From JABCPE02 sp963509715 (GTDB lineage Bacteria; Bacteroidota; Bacteroidia; Flavobacteriales; Weeksellaceae): a stretch of DNA of 64,000 nt. Of the stretch, positions 6,437 to 15,753 are shown in pieces. How positions within the stretch are numbered: position 1 is the stretch's first letter; each line of letters opens with the position of its first letter. The notes under the pieces were generated by a model. It was not told the origin of the DNA, did no database searches, and worked only from the letters and a program-made list of their open reading frames with translations. The position numbers were made by a program, and so were the translations under genes. The DNA lies in NCBI GenBank assembly GCA_963509715.1, contig CAUPCB010000002.1, positions 1-64,000 on the forward strand, written 5' to 3'.

Positions 6437-8554
6437 ATGGGAAGAGATCTTAGATATACAAGAAATATTGGTATTGCTGCACACATCGATGCAGGGAAAA
6501 CTACCACTACAGAGAGGATTTTATTTTACACTGGTAAAACTCACAAGTTGGGTGAAACTCACCAAGGTACATCACAGATGGACTGGATGGAGCAAGAGGC
6601 TGAAAGAGGGATTACAATTACCTCTGCGGCTACTACTTGTAATTGGAATTTCCCAACTGATCAAGGAAAAGTTTTGCCGGAAACTAAAGGATACCACTTT
6701 AACATCATCGATACCCCAGGACACGTTGACTTTACTGTAGAGGTAAACCGTTCTTTGAGAGTATTGGATGGGTTAGTGTTCTTGTTCTCAGCAGTTGACG
6801 GAGTAGAGCCACAGTCAGAAACTAACTGGAGATTGGCTGACAACTATAAAGTTGCGAGAATGGGATTCGTAAACAAAATGGACAGACAAGGAGCTGATTT
6901 CTTGGCGGTTTGCCGTCAGGTAAAAGAAATGCTAGGTTCTAACGCTGTTCCTATCGTATTACCAATCGGTGCTGAAGAGGACTTTAAAGGAGTGGTAGAC
7001 CTTATCAAGAACAGAGCTATTGTTTGGCACGAAGATACTCAAGGTATGACATTTGATGTTGTTCCAATTCCAGAAGATATGAAAGCTGATGTATTGGAAT
7101 ACAGACAAAACCTTGTGGAAAATGTGGCAGAATATGATGAGTCTTTATTAGAAAAATTCTTTGAAGATCCAGATTCTATCACAGAAGAAGAAATCAATGA
7201 AGCTTTAAGAAAAGCAACTATTGATTTGTCTATTATCCCAATGACTTGTGGTTCTTCATTTAAGAACAAAGGAGTTCAGTTTATGTTGGATGCTGTATGT
7301 AAATACCTTCCATCTCCACTAGATAAAGATGATATCAAAGGAACAGACCCTAAAACTGATGCTGAAATCACAAGAAAACCAGATGTAAATGAGCCGTTTG
7401 CTGCATTAGCATTTAAGATTGCTACTGACCCATATGTAGGTAGATTGGCATTCTTTAGAGCTTATTCTGGTAAATTGGATGCAGGTTCTTATGTATTGAA
7501 CACAAGATCTGATTCTAAAGAAAGAATCTCAAGAATCTATCAGATGCACGCGAATAAGCAAAATCCTGTAGAATACATCGAAGCAGGAGATATCGGTGCA
7601 GCTGTAGGATTTAAAGATATCAAAACTGGGGATACACTTTGTGATGAAAAGAACCCTATCGTTCTTGAATCTATGATTTTCCCAGATCCAGTAATCGGTA
7701 TCGCTGTTGAACCTAAAACTAAAGCAGACCAAGATAAAATGGGTAACGCTTTAGCGAAGTTAGCAGAAGAGGACCCTACTTTCCAAGTGAAAACAGATGA
7801 AGCATCTGGACAAACTATCATCTCAGGAATGGGAGAGCTTCACTTGGATATCATCGTAGACCGTCTAAGAAGAGAGTTCAAGGTAGAAGTAAACCAAGGA
7901 CAGCCGCAAGTAGAATACAAAGAATCTCTTACAGCTACCGCTAACCACAGAGAAGTTTACAAAAAACAAACTGGGGGTAGAGGTAAATTTGCGGATATCA
8001 TCTTCGAAATTGGTCCTGCTGATGAAGGAAAAACAGGTCTTGAATTCATCAACGAAATTAAAGGTGGTAACATTCCAAAAGAATTTATCCCTTCTGTTGA
8101 AAAAGGATTCAAAGAAGCTATGAAAAATGGTCCTTTGGCTGGATTCGAGATTGAAGGAATTAAAGTTACACTAAAAGATGGTTCTTTCCACCCAGTGGAC
8201 TCTGACCAACTTTCATTCGAATTGGCTGCTAAACTTGGATTTAGAGAAGCTGGTAAAGCTGCTAAACCAGTAATCATGGAGCCTATCATGAAATTGGAAG
8301 TTGTTACTCCAGAAGAATACATGGGGGATATCGTAGGTGACCTTAACAGAAGAAGAGGTACTGTAAACGGTATGGATGATAGAAATAATGCTAAAGTTAT
8401 CAAAGCATTTGTTCCATTAGCAGAAATGTTTGGATATGTAACAGCTCTTAGAACATTATCTTCTGGTAGAGCAACATCTTCTATGGAGTTTGAAAAATAT
8501 GAACCAGCTCCACAGAATGTGGCTGAAGAAGTAATAGCTAAAGCAAGAGGTTAA
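6437..8554 (+). CDS. fusA: Translation elongation factor G
   Basis: EF-G is the GTPase that moves tRNAs and mRNA on the ribosome. The 705-residue product has the G1 loop AHIDAGKT (residues 15-22), RGITITSAATT (switch I), DTPGHVDFT (G3), NKMDRQGAD (G4), a domain III GMGELHLDIIVDRL and domains IV-V including GSFHPVDSDQLSF. Codon use is strongly biased, as expected for a highly expressed gene. There is no tuf gene behind it; rpsJ follows after 17 bp. Confidence 0.99.
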   Translation: MGRDLRYTRNIGIAAHIDAGKTTTTERILFYTGKTHKLGETHQGTSQMDWMEQEAERGITITSAATTCNWNFPTDQGKVLPETKGYHFNIIDTPGHVDFTVEVNRSLRVLDGLVFLFSAVDGVEPQSETNWRLADNYKVARMGFVNKMDRQGADFLAVCRQVKEMLGSNAVPIVLPIGAEEDFKGVVDLIKNRAIVWHEDTQGMTFDVVPIPEDMKADVLEYRQNLVENVAEYDESLLEKFFEDPDSITEEEINEALRKATIDLSIIPMTCGSSFKNKGVQFMLDAVCKYLPSPLDKDDIKGTDPKTDAEITRKPDVNEPFAALAFKIATDPYVGRLAFFRAYSGKLDAGSYVLNTRSDSKERISRIYQMHANKQNPVEYIEAGDIGAAVGFKDIKTGDTLCDEKNPIVLESMIFPDPVIGIAVEPKTKADQDKMGNALAKLAEEDPTFQVKTDEASGQTIISGMGELHLDIIVDRLRREFKVEVNQGQPQVEYKESLTATANHREVYKKQTGGRGKFADIIFEIGPADEGKTGLEFINEIKGGNIPKEFIPSVEKGFKEAMKNGPLAGFEIEGIKVTLKDGSFHPVDSDQLSFELAAKLGFREAGKAAKPVIMEPIMKLEVVTPEEYMGDIVGDLNRRRGTVNGMDDRNNAKVIKAFVPLAEMFGYVTALRTLSSGRATSSMEFEKYEPAPQNVAEEVIAKARG

Positions 8555-8571
8555 TTAAAATTTAGATTAAA

Positions 8572-8877
8572 ATGTCACAAAGAATCAGAATAAAATTAAA
8601 ATCTTACGATTACAATTTAGTAGATAAATCTGCTGAGAAAATCGTAAAAACAGTAAAATCTACAGGTGCTGTAGTAAATGGACCAATCCCATTACCTACT
8701 CACAAGAGAATCTTTACTGTGCTTAGATCTCCGCATGTTAATAAAAAAGCAAGAGAACAGTTCCAGCTTTCTGCACACAAGAGATTGATGGATATCTACT
8801 CTTCTTCTTCTAAGACTGTAGATGCTCTTATGAAGTTAGAATTACCAAGCGGTGTAGATGTAGAAATCAAAGTTTGA
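8572..8877 (+). CDS. rpsJ: 30S ribosomal protein S10
   Basis: S10 (also the NusE antitermination factor) has 101 residues with the conserved QRIRIKLKSYD start and GPIPLPTHKRIFTVLRSPHVNKKAREQF core. It is the last gene of this operon: a strong terminator follows 33 bp later and the next gene is a permease. In many Flavobacteriia rplC and the rest of the S10 operon continue from here (from memory), so the gene order looks broken after rpsJ. Confidence 0.99.
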   Translation: MSQRIRIKLKSYDYNLVDKSAEKIVKTVKSTGAVVNGPIPLPTHKRIFTVLRSPHVNKKAREQFQLSAHKRLMDIYSSSSKTVDALMKLELPSGVDVEIKV

Positions 8878-8910
8878 TAAAACAATGTATTTATACATTT
8901 TGCTATGATA

Positions 8911-8948
8911 AAAATCCTTTCCTAAGAAATTGGGAAAGGATTTTCTTT
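8911..8948 (+). terminator. Terminator after rpsJ
   Basis: AAAATCCTTTCC / GGAAAGGATTTT, a 12-bp perfect stem with a T-rich end. Confidence 0.9.
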
Positions 8949-8956
8949 ATTTGAAA

Positions 8957-8964
8957 TACTTTTG
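8957..8964 (+). promoter_or_regulatory. -7 element for the AI-2E-type permease gene
   Basis: TACTTTTG (TAnnTTTG) 25 bp before the start codon at 8990, so the predicted leader is short, about 20 nt. Confidence 0.6.
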
Positions 8965-8989
8965 ATATTATTGCAGAATAAATTTTAGT

Positions 8990-10069
8990 ATGGGCAATCA
9001 AATTAGTAACAATAAAATTAGACAGATAATCCTGCTGGGGATGATTTTCGGATTTTTGTTTTTGATAGGATTTAATTTAAGTAATTTTCTGCCATCATTT
9101 CTGGGCGCGATTACACTTTATGTTATTTTCCGAGATTATTATTTTAAGCTTACAGAGGAGAGAAAATGGAAACCTTGGCTGGCGATTGGTTTCTTGATAC
9201 TGCTTTCCCTTTTGGTCATCATTGTTCCGATTTATTATATAGTGGAGACTTTGGTAGTAAAACTGGCGAATTCCCGCGACTATATAGAGGTTGGCATAGA
9301 GCATATCAATAAAATCCACGAATATATAAAGGACAAAACAGGTTATGACATCATCCAATCCATTGATTTGAGGAAAGTAGGAGAATGGGCGACTGTTTAC
9401 ACCTCATCTTTGTTGAATAAGACGGTGGATATCGTTACTACGGTTGTTACGGCCTATTTCATTTTGTATTTTATGCTGGTCAATTCTCGGGCAATGGAAA
9501 GGGCTTTGGAGAAGGCTGTTCCGCTGAAAAAATCTAATATTAATAAGATAGGAGAGCGTTTCCGAAAACTTATCATTGCCAATGTAGTGGGAATTCCCGT
9601 GGTGGCCATTGGGCAGGGACTTACGGTTTTGATAGGATATCTTATTTTTGGGGTTTCTAGTCCGTTTTTCCTATTTATTTTAACGGCTATGGCATCGCTT
9701 ATTCCTATTGTAGGAGGTGCGATTGTCTATGTTCCAGTGTCACTTATGCTGCTGGCGAGCCAAAATCCAGTAGGAGCAGCGGGAGTTCTATTTTTCGGGG
9801 TTCTTTCTGCGGGAGTAGATAATATACTAAGATTCACATTTTTAAAGAGAATAGAAAACATTCATCCACTGAATTCTGTATTTGGGATTATTTTAGGATT
9901 GAAGGTTTTTGGTTTTATTGGGTTGATTTTTGGACCAATATTGATTTCCATTATTGTATTGCTGATTCAAGTTTATCATGATGAATTTTCTGAAAATGAT
10001 AAAAAAGAGGAAAACAGCACGGATGAAGCTGAAGAAATTTCTGAAAATGTATCTTCGGAAAAGCCCTAA
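8990..10069 (+). CDS. AI-2E transporter family membrane protein
   Basis: Polytopic inner-membrane protein of the AI-2E/PerM family. Members export autoinducer-2 or act as Na+/H+ antiporters in some bacteria; most have no known substrate. The 359 residues show an N-terminal hydrophobic pair, a long soluble segment (about 95-140), and several C-terminal membrane spans, with the family-typical PIVGGAIVYVPVSL and HPLNSVFGIILGLKVFGFIGLIFGP parts (each shortened here from memory of the family). The tail from about 330 is acidic and hydrophilic (KKEENSTDEAEEISE). It is a single gene with its own promoter. Confidence 0.85.
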   Translation: MGNQISNNKIRQIILLGMIFGFLFLIGFNLSNFLPSFLGAITLYVIFRDYYFKLTEERKWKPWLAIGFLILLSLLVIIVPIYYIVETLVVKLANSRDYIEVGIEHINKIHEYIKDKTGYDIIQSIDLRKVGEWATVYTSSLLNKTVDIVTTVVTAYFILYFMLVNSRAMERALEKAVPLKKSNINKIGERFRKLIIANVVGIPVVAIGQGLTVLIGYLIFGVSSPFFLFILTAMASLIPIVGGAIVYVPVSLMLLASQNPVGAAGVLFFGVLSAGVDNILRFTFLKRIENIHPLNSVFGIILGLKVFGFIGLIFGPILISIIVLLIQVYHDEFSENDKKEENSTDEAEEISENVSSEKP

Positions 10070-10086
10070 AATAGGCGTTTTTGAAA
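10059..10086 (+). terminator. Weak terminator after the permease gene
   Basis: AAAAGCC / GGCGTTTTT with an 8-nt loop, overlapping the stop codon. The stem is short, so this is a weak call. Confidence 0.4.
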
Positions 10087-10147
10087 AATTAACATTTTAG
10101 GATGTAAAAATTTGATGATTTGTTAATTTTAGTTAAAAAATTAACCG

Positions 10148-10155
10148 TAAATTTG
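10148..10155 (+). promoter_or_regulatory. -7 element of the TonB-receptor promoter
   Basis: TAAATTTG followed by GCGACA, about 34 bp before the start codon at 10189. Its position supports 10189 as the start, because an upstream alternative start at 10120 would lie before the promoter. Confidence 0.65.
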
Positions 10156-10188
10156 CGACATTTAAAATTTAGAAAACCAAAAAATTTT

Positions 10189-12708
10189 ATGAAGACAAAC
10201 TTTTTAAGGAGATCTGCGATAGCAGCATTGACTTTAACAACGGCAAGTTTTTATTTTGCACAAGAGGAAACCCAAGGTTCAGAAAAGAACATTGATGAAG
10301 TAGTTCTTGTGGGGGTAGCAGACATTGCAAAAGACAGAAAAACTCCAGTAGCTGTATCTACAATAAAAGAAGGAGCTATTGTAGAAAAGCTTGGAAACCA
10401 GGAATTCCCTGAGGTTTTGAACTCAACTCCTTCTGTATATGCTACAAAAGCAGGAGGTGGTTTTGGAGATTCTAAAATTAACATTAGAGGATTCCAAAAC
10501 GAGAATATTGCTGTAATGGTAAATGGTATGCCAGTGAATGATATGGAGGGAGGAAAAGTATACTGGTCTAATTGGGCGGGTATTTCTGATGTAACTTCTG
10601 CATTGCAAGTGCAAAGAGGTTTAGGTGCATCTAAACTTGCCATTGCTTCTGTGGGTGGTACTATAAATATCATAACGAGGGCAGCAGATAAGAAAAAACA
10701 GGGAACAGTGACCATAGGAGTGGGTAACGATGGATATCATAAGGCATTGTTCTCCTATAATACAGGAAAGAGCAAATCAGGGTGGTCTACTTCATTCTTA
10801 CTAAGTAGAACAGCGGGAGCTATGTATGCTCATGGTACTGATTTTGAAGCATATAACTATTTCTTTGCATTGGGATTCCAGCCTAATAAAAAACATGATT
10901 TTCAGTTTATGGTTACAGGAGCTCCGCAAGTGCATGACCAAAGGTATTCCCAAGTTTCTATAGATGATTATATTAAATATGGTAATGGCGTAGATAAGCC
11001 AAATAGAAAATATAATCCTCTAAGGGGTTATCTGAATGGTAGAGAGATGGTGTGGGCTAGAAATTTCTATCATAAGCCTGTTGCAATGTTTAACTGGGAT
11101 TGGAATATTAATGAAAAAAATAAGCTAGCTACAGTATTCTACGCTTCATTAGGTAGAGGAGGAGGAACTGGAGCATCTCCACTTGTTGCAAGAAACTTTA
11201 ATAACTATAGAACAGCTGATGGTCTTCTTGATTATGATAAAATGGTAGCTGATAATATGGCTAATCCTACATCCCCTAAAATACTTAGAGCAGCATCAAC
11301 TAATGAACATGATTGGTATGGATTCTTGACAAGTTTTACTCATAAATTTAACTCTAATTGGCAACTTAGTGCAGGACTAGATGGTAGATACTATAAAGGA
11401 TATCATTATCGTGTAATCACGGATATGTTAGGAGCTAATTCTTACACAGATGCCTCTAATAAAAATATCGGAAATAGAATAATTACTTCTACTCATAACA
11501 TCCAAGTTCCTTGGAATCCATTTAATAAAATTAGTGCTGAGCATATAGCTTATGATAATGATGGAGAAGTGCTATGGGGGGGAGTATTTGGGCAAGTAGA
11601 GTATAGTAATGACAAATTATCTGCATTCTTACAAGGAGCTATTTCAGAGCAAGGATATCAAAGAATAGACCATTTCTTGTTGCCAGGTACATTAGCTGTT
11701 GCTGGAAATTCAAATTCTAAAATGGATGTAAAGACAGGATTTAAATATCTATTTGGATTTAATATTAAAGGTGGTTTAAACTATAATATCAACGAAAATC
11801 ATAATATCTTCACAAATATTGGATACTATGAGAAGCAGCCGTTTATGAATGCGGTATATGCTAATAATAGAAACTACCTTAATCAAAACCTAACTAATGA
11901 AAAGATTTTTGGTATGGAGTTAGGGTATAGTTTCAGATCAAGTGTTTTCAATGCTAATGTGAATCTATATAGAACAAGCTGGAAGGATAGATATGTACCT
12001 ATAACTAATAGGTTTAAATCTTATGATTATAGTGCTACGCCAGGTGCTGATGGTAAATATCCTGAATTATCAGGTCAAGAAATACAAGGAAGAGCAAGTG
12101 TGTATGGCGTACAAGAAATCCACGAAGGGGTAGAATTGGATGCAGAATATAAGCTCTCTAATCTATTGTCAGTTACAGGAGCTTTCTCTTTTGGTGATTG
12201 GTATTATAAGGGAAAAGCATCAGCAAGTTACTTTACAGATAATAATGAGGTTATCTATGATGAGTATAAAAAGCCAATCGAGAATGTTACCCTATATTTA
12301 TCAGATGTTAAAGTGGGTGATGCTGCCCAACTTACAACTAATTTAGGATTGAAAGTAAGACCAGTGAAAGGATTGTCACTGAATGCAGATTGGAGATATG
12401 TAGATCATCTTTATGCATCTGTTTCTCCTCAAAATTTCCGAGAAGCTAATCATAATGGTTCATTGAGATTACCAAGCTATAATTTATTAGATGTAGGGTT
12501 ATCTTATAAGTTAAGCATTGGAAACAATCAATCATTCACTTTTAGAGGAAATGTTTATAATGTTTTAGATACTACATACATTGCAGAATCTAAGACTAAT
12601 ATACATGCAGGAGCAGGTAGTAAAACATATAAAGGAATAGCTACAACTAATGAAGTTTATTTTGGATATGGTAGAACTTGGTCTGCATCTGTTACATTCA
12701 ACTTCTAG
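10189..12708 (+). CDS. TonB-dependent outer-membrane receptor
   Basis: Outer-membrane barrel that imports a ligand with energy from TonB. With the start at 10189 it has 839 residues: a signal peptide (MKTNFLRRSAIAALTLTTASFYFAQ), a TonB-box-like NIDEVVLVG right after it, a plug domain (about 40-170, with INIRGFQNENIAVMVNGMPV and VGGTINIITR), and a barrel ending in the aromatic ASVTFNF. There is no carboxypeptidase-like N-terminal domain and no SusD partner, so a small ligand such as an iron chelate is more likely than a glycan; the ligand cannot be read from sequence. The ORF stays open to 10120, but the promoter and signal peptide fit 10189. Confidence 0.9.
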   Translation: MKTNFLRRSAIAALTLTTASFYFAQEETQGSEKNIDEVVLVGVADIAKDRKTPVAVSTIKEGAIVEKLGNQEFPEVLNSTPSVYATKAGGGFGDSKINIRGFQNENIAVMVNGMPVNDMEGGKVYWSNWAGISDVTSALQVQRGLGASKLAIASVGGTINIITRAADKKKQGTVTIGVGNDGYHKALFSYNTGKSKSGWSTSFLLSRTAGAMYAHGTDFEAYNYFFALGFQPNKKHDFQFMVTGAPQVHDQRYSQVSIDDYIKYGNGVDKPNRKYNPLRGYLNGREMVWARNFYHKPVAMFNWDWNINEKNKLATVFYASLGRGGGTGASPLVARNFNNYRTADGLLDYDKMVADNMANPTSPKILRAASTNEHDWYGFLTSFTHKFNSNWQLSAGLDGRYYKGYHYRVITDMLGANSYTDASNKNIGNRIITSTHNIQVPWNPFNKISAEHIAYDNDGEVLWGGVFGQVEYSNDKLSAFLQGAISEQGYQRIDHFLLPGTLAVAGNSNSKMDVKTGFKYLFGFNIKGGLNYNINENHNIFTNIGYYEKQPFMNAVYANNRNYLNQNLTNEKIFGMELGYSFRSSVFNANVNLYRTSWKDRYVPITNRFKSYDYSATPGADGKYPELSGQEIQGRASVYGVQEIHEGVELDAEYKLSNLLSVTGAFSFGDWYYKGKASASYFTDNNEVIYDEYKKPIENVTLYLSDVKVGDAAQLTTNLGLKVRPVKGLSLNADWRYVDHLYASVSPQNFREANHNGSLRLPSYNLLDVGLSYKLSIGNNQSFTFRGNVYNVLDTTYIAESKTNIHAGAGSKTYKGIATTNEVYFGYGRTWSASVTFNF

Positions 12709-12735
12709 TAAAAAAAACAAGAAGATAATAAATGG

Positions 12736-12767
12736 AAATCCTAACTTTAATTAGTTAGGATTTTTTT
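12736..12767 (+). terminator. Terminator after the TonB receptor
   Basis: AAATCCTAAC / GTTAGGATTT with an 8-nt loop and a T run. The next promoter begins in its tail. Confidence 0.88.
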
Positions 12768-12774
12768 ATATTTG
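12767..12774 (+). promoter_or_regulatory. -7 element for the membrane protein-asd unit
   Basis: TATATTTG (TAnnTTTG), directly behind the terminator and 23 bp before the start codon at 12798. Confidence 0.6.
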
Positions 12775-12797
12775 CGTTTCTAATTATTCAGAATAAA

Positions 12798-13214
12798 ATG
12801 GAGGAATTATTTAATAGTGTATATAGTACTCACAAGGGAATTTCTTTTTCCACAGTGGTAGTTTTTGGAGCGTTTATTTTTCTATTATTACAGGCGCATC
12901 TTAGTTATAAAGGTGCAGTCTCAGATGTTTTGAGAAAAACAAGCTTTTTTTCGATGATGTTATTATATGTTCAGGGTATATTGGGTGTTTTTTTAGGAAT
13001 TTATTCACCAGAGTTTTCGGAGGTTTCAGGATTTTCTTCACTTTTGAAACATTTTGAGTATGGAATAAGCATTTTACTCTGCGCAGGAATGATGACATAT
13101 GTATACATATACTTAAAAAATAATAAAAAACTAAGCCTAAAAATAGTAATCATCGCATTGGTAGCGGCATTACTTTTTGAGTATGCATATCCTTGGAGAA
13201 TTATTTTTGGTTAA
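12798..13214 (+). CDS. Small four-helix membrane protein of unknown function
   Basis: A 138-residue protein with four hydrophobic stretches (about 18-36, 48-68, 88-108 and 115-135), so probably an inner-membrane four-helix protein. I see a histidine in helix-1 vicinity (QAHLSY) and one near helix 3 (LLKHFEYG), loosely reminiscent of small cytochrome-b-like proteins, but no firm haem motif. I do not recognise the family. It lies 21 bp upstream of asd and shares its promoter. Confidence 0.75.
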   Translation: MEELFNSVYSTHKGISFSTVVVFGAFIFLLLQAHLSYKGAVSDVLRKTSFFSMMLLYVQGILGVFLGIYSPEFSEVSGFSSLLKHFEYGISILLCAGMMTYVYIYLKNNKKLSLKIVIIALVAALLFEYAYPWRIIFG

Positions 13215-13235
13215 TTAAAATTTGAATTTACTCAT

Positions 13236-14225
13236 ATGAAAATTGCGGTAGTGGGTGCTACAGGAATGGTAGGACAAATCATGCTGAAAGTTTTGGAAGA
13301 AAGGAATTTCCCTGTGAAGGAAATCATCCTAGTAGCTTCGGAAAAATCTGTCGGAAAAAAAATTAGTTTTAAAGGTAAAGAATACTCGGTTGTGTCCATG
13401 CAGGATGCCATCGATATGAAGCCAGAGATAGCACTGTTTTCGGCTGGTGGAGGCACTTCTTTGGAGTTTGCACCGAAATTTGCAGAGGCAGGAACTACGG
13501 TGATTGATAATTCTTCGGCTTGGAGAATGGATGTTACCAAAAAACTAGTTGTTCCAGAGATAAATGCCAATGTTCTGAACCAGGAAGACAAAATCATCGC
13601 AAACCCTAACTGCTCTACGATTCAGCTGGTAATGATTCTAAATCCACTGCATAGAAAATACGGATTAAAAAGAGTGGTAGTATCTACATATCAGTCAGTT
13701 ACAGGAACGGGTAAGGCGGCAGTAGACCAGCTCAACCAAGAAATAAAAGGCGAGGAATGCGAGAAAGTTTATCCTTATCAGATTTTCAAAAATGCACTTC
13801 CGCACTGTGATGTTTTCGCAGATGATGACTACACAAAAGAGGAACTAAAACTAATGACTGAGCCTAAAAAGATTTTGGGCGACAGCAGTTTTCAAATCAC
13901 AGCGACAGCTGTTCGTGTGCCTGTGCAGGGCGGGCATTCTGAGAGTGTGAATATTGAGTTCAATGAAGACTTTGATATAGAGGAGGTTAAACAGATTCTT
14001 TTAAACACGCCAGGTGTTATCGTGGAGGATGATGTAGCCAATAAAAAATACCCTATGCCATTCTATTCCGAAGGCAAAGATGAGGTTTTTGTAGGGAGAA
14101 TAAGAAGAGATAATTCCCAACCAAAAACGCTCAATTGCTGGATAGTGGCGGATAATCTAAGAAAAGGAGCAGCAACAAACGCTGTCCAAATCGCTGAATA
14201 TTTGGTCAAAAATCAGTTGGTATAA
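13236..14225 (+). CDS. asd: Aspartate-semialdehyde dehydrogenase
   Basis: Reduces aspartyl phosphate to aspartate semialdehyde, the branch step for lysine/diaminopimelate, threonine and methionine. The 329-residue product has the NADP-binding GATGMVGQ (residues 7-14), the catalytic cysteine C126 in NPNCSTIQ, the STYQSVTGTGKAA segment and the GGHSESVN motif carrying the active-site histidine. Length and motifs fit the bacterial enzyme. It follows the small membrane protein by 21 bp in the same unit. Confidence 0.97.
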   Translation: MKIAVVGATGMVGQIMLKVLEERNFPVKEIILVASEKSVGKKISFKGKEYSVVSMQDAIDMKPEIALFSAGGGTSLEFAPKFAEAGTTVIDNSSAWRMDVTKKLVVPEINANVLNQEDKIIANPNCSTIQLVMILNPLHRKYGLKRVVVSTYQSVTGTGKAAVDQLNQEIKGEECEKVYPYQIFKNALPHCDVFADDDYTKEELKLMTEPKKILGDSSFQITATAVRVPVQGGHSESVNIEFNEDFDIEEVKQILLNTPGVIVEDDVANKKYPMPFYSEGKDEVFVGRIRRDNSQPKTLNCWIVADNLRKGAATNAVQIAEYLVKNQLV

Positions 14226-14229
14226 TTTT

Positions 14230-14255
14230 GGTATCATACCGTACACATAGTACGG
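14230..14255 (+). promoter_or_regulatory. Overlapping hairpins at the DUF4407 gene start
   Basis: GGTAT-C-ATACC (14230-14240) and CCGTAC / GTACGG (14239-14244 and 14250-14255, 5-nt loop) share two bases, so they exclude each other. The second stem ends 4 nt before the ATG at 14260, where it could hide the ribosome-binding region. No U-run follows, so it is not a terminator. Confidence 0.4.
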
Positions 14256-14259
14256 AAAA

Positions 14260-15294
14260 ATGAAAATAAACTTTATTCAGAAATTTTTGATGATTTGCTC
14301 TGGTGCGAATCTTCACATCTTAAAGAAAACTCCTTCCGAATGGAATAAATATTCCGGCATCGGAGGGATTGTTTTATTCACAGGTTTTTTTGCGGGAATC
14401 TCCGCAGGGTATGCAACCTATACCATTTTTGATGATTTCCACGCTGCACTGGCGGCGGGGGCTGTCTGGGGATTGATGATTTTTAATCTGGACAGATACA
14501 TCGTATCCTCTATCAAGAAAACGGTTTCTTGGAAAAACCAACTTCTGCTGACGCTTCCTCGTTTGGTTTTGGCGGTATTTTTGGGAATTGTTATTTCAAA
14601 GCCATTGGAATTAAAGATTTTTGAAAAAGAAATCAATAAACAGCTAAACACCATCATCCAAAGGAATAAAACCGAACTTCAGGAACAGATGAACAGCAGG
14701 ATTCTACAACAGTCAGGACCTTTTGCAAAAGAAAAAGAACAAATCCAAAGTCAAATAGAAGCCTACCAAAAAGCCTATGATTCCGCAGTGGTGGATTTGG
14801 AAAGAGAGGTTCTGGGCAAAGAAACGGGACTTACGAGCGGGAAGGCTGGTTTTGGGCCAAATGCAAAGCGAAAAACCGAAATCCGCGATAACAAGAAAAA
14901 AGAGCTTGAAGCCTATCAAAAGCAGATGGAACCACGGCTGAAATATCTGGACGAGGAAATCTCAAAAGTCTATACCAATCTACAAACGGAGCAGAAAAAC
15001 AGCGAGGATTCAGAAAATAGGTTCAATGGTTTCGCGGCGAGGCTTCAGGCGCTGGATGAATTAGGTGCAAATCCTATCATGGCTGTGGCGGCGATGTTCA
15101 TCATGGGACTTTTCATTTGTTTAGAAATTTCGCCTGTTTTGGTTAAATTGATTTCTACCGCAGGGCCTTACGATTACCTTTTAGAAAAAACCGAAACCGA
15201 AACCAAGCTCTACGCAAAAGAAAAAATAGAGAAAGGAACTATCTCCACGGATTTTAGAATAGAGAAATTCAAAAAAGATTTGGATAATTTGTAG
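14260..15294 (+). CDS. DUF4407 membrane protein with coiled coil
   Basis: A 344-residue protein matching the DUF4407 pattern: hydrophobic segments at about 31-57, 63-80 and 94-117 (with NLDRYIVSS between), a long charged helical region (about 120-265, rich in Glu, Lys and Gln) that should form a coiled coil, then a fourth hydrophobic segment at 271-300 and a charged tail. Function is unknown for the family. It lies 34 bp after asd, separated by a hairpin at its start. Confidence 0.85.
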   Translation: MKINFIQKFLMICSGANLHILKKTPSEWNKYSGIGGIVLFTGFFAGISAGYATYTIFDDFHAALAAGAVWGLMIFNLDRYIVSSIKKTVSWKNQLLLTLPRLVLAVFLGIVISKPLELKIFEKEINKQLNTIIQRNKTELQEQMNSRILQQSGPFAKEKEQIQSQIEAYQKAYDSAVVDLEREVLGKETGLTSGKAGFGPNAKRKTEIRDNKKKELEAYQKQMEPRLKYLDEEISKVYTNLQTEQKNSEDSENRFNGFAARLQALDELGANPIMAVAAMFIMGLFICLEISPVLVKLISTAGPYDYLLEKTETETKLYAKEKIEKGTISTDFRIEKFKKDLDNL

Positions 15295-15296
15295 AA

Positions 15297-15335
15297 AAAA
15301 TCAAGGCTTATAAAAATGAGCCTTGATTTATTTTA
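15297..15335. terminator. Bidirectional terminator
   Basis: AAATCAAGGCT / AGCCTTGATTT with A and T runs on the two sides. It serves the DUF4407 gene on the plus strand and the xrtF unit on the minus strand, and overlaps the stop codon of the latter. Confidence 0.85.
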
Positions 15336-15753
15336 TAAGATTTTTTCTGTAATAAAACAGCGGAACTATCAGTAAAACAGGCAGAGGCTGAATCACAAAT
15401 CTTCTGATGTAAAATGAAAACAAATTCCCGAAACTAAATTCCATATAAACAGAATACAGATAAATAGGGAAGAAAAGAATGAAAGATAAAGTGATTAAAA
15501 CCAGCGCTTGGAAAGTCCATTTTTTATTTAAAAACAAGAAATGAACAATTCCCAAAGAAAAAATAAGATTTAATAAAAACCTGAAAATATGGCTGGCGAT
15601 GAGCCTTGTCCACTCAAACTGAGGAAATGCAGGCTTGCCAGTATTCGCAAAATAATCTAAGAAAGGGTCATAGAATAGAACATTTTCCAGATATCTCACT
15701 CCGATAAGCCCTGCCACGCAAAGTGCGGCACCAATCCAGTTCCAATGTTTCAT
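15328..15753 (-). CDS. Exosortase F system-associated protein
   Basis: A 141-residue membrane protein with about four hydrophobic segments (from 8, 57, 77 and 117) and a basic C-terminus. Its sequence (LIGVRYLENVLFYDPFLDYF at the N-terminus) fits the small protein that accompanies XrtF in Flavobacteriia. Its ATG overlaps the xrtF stop by 4 bp (ATGA), so the two are translationally coupled. Its role in the exosortase system is unknown. Confidence 0.85.
   Translation of the reverse strand: MKHWNWIGAALCVAGLIGVRYLENVLFYDPFLDYFANTGKPAFPQFEWTRLIASHIFRFLLNLIFSLGIVHFLFLNKKWTFQALVLITLSFILFFPIYLYSVYMEFSFGNLFSFYIRRFVIQPLPVLLIVPLFYYRKNLIK

Noticed and set aside
10120..10188. Upstream extension of the TonB receptor gene
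   Set aside because: It precedes the -7 element and lacks a signal peptide; the ATG at 10189 starts a normal one.
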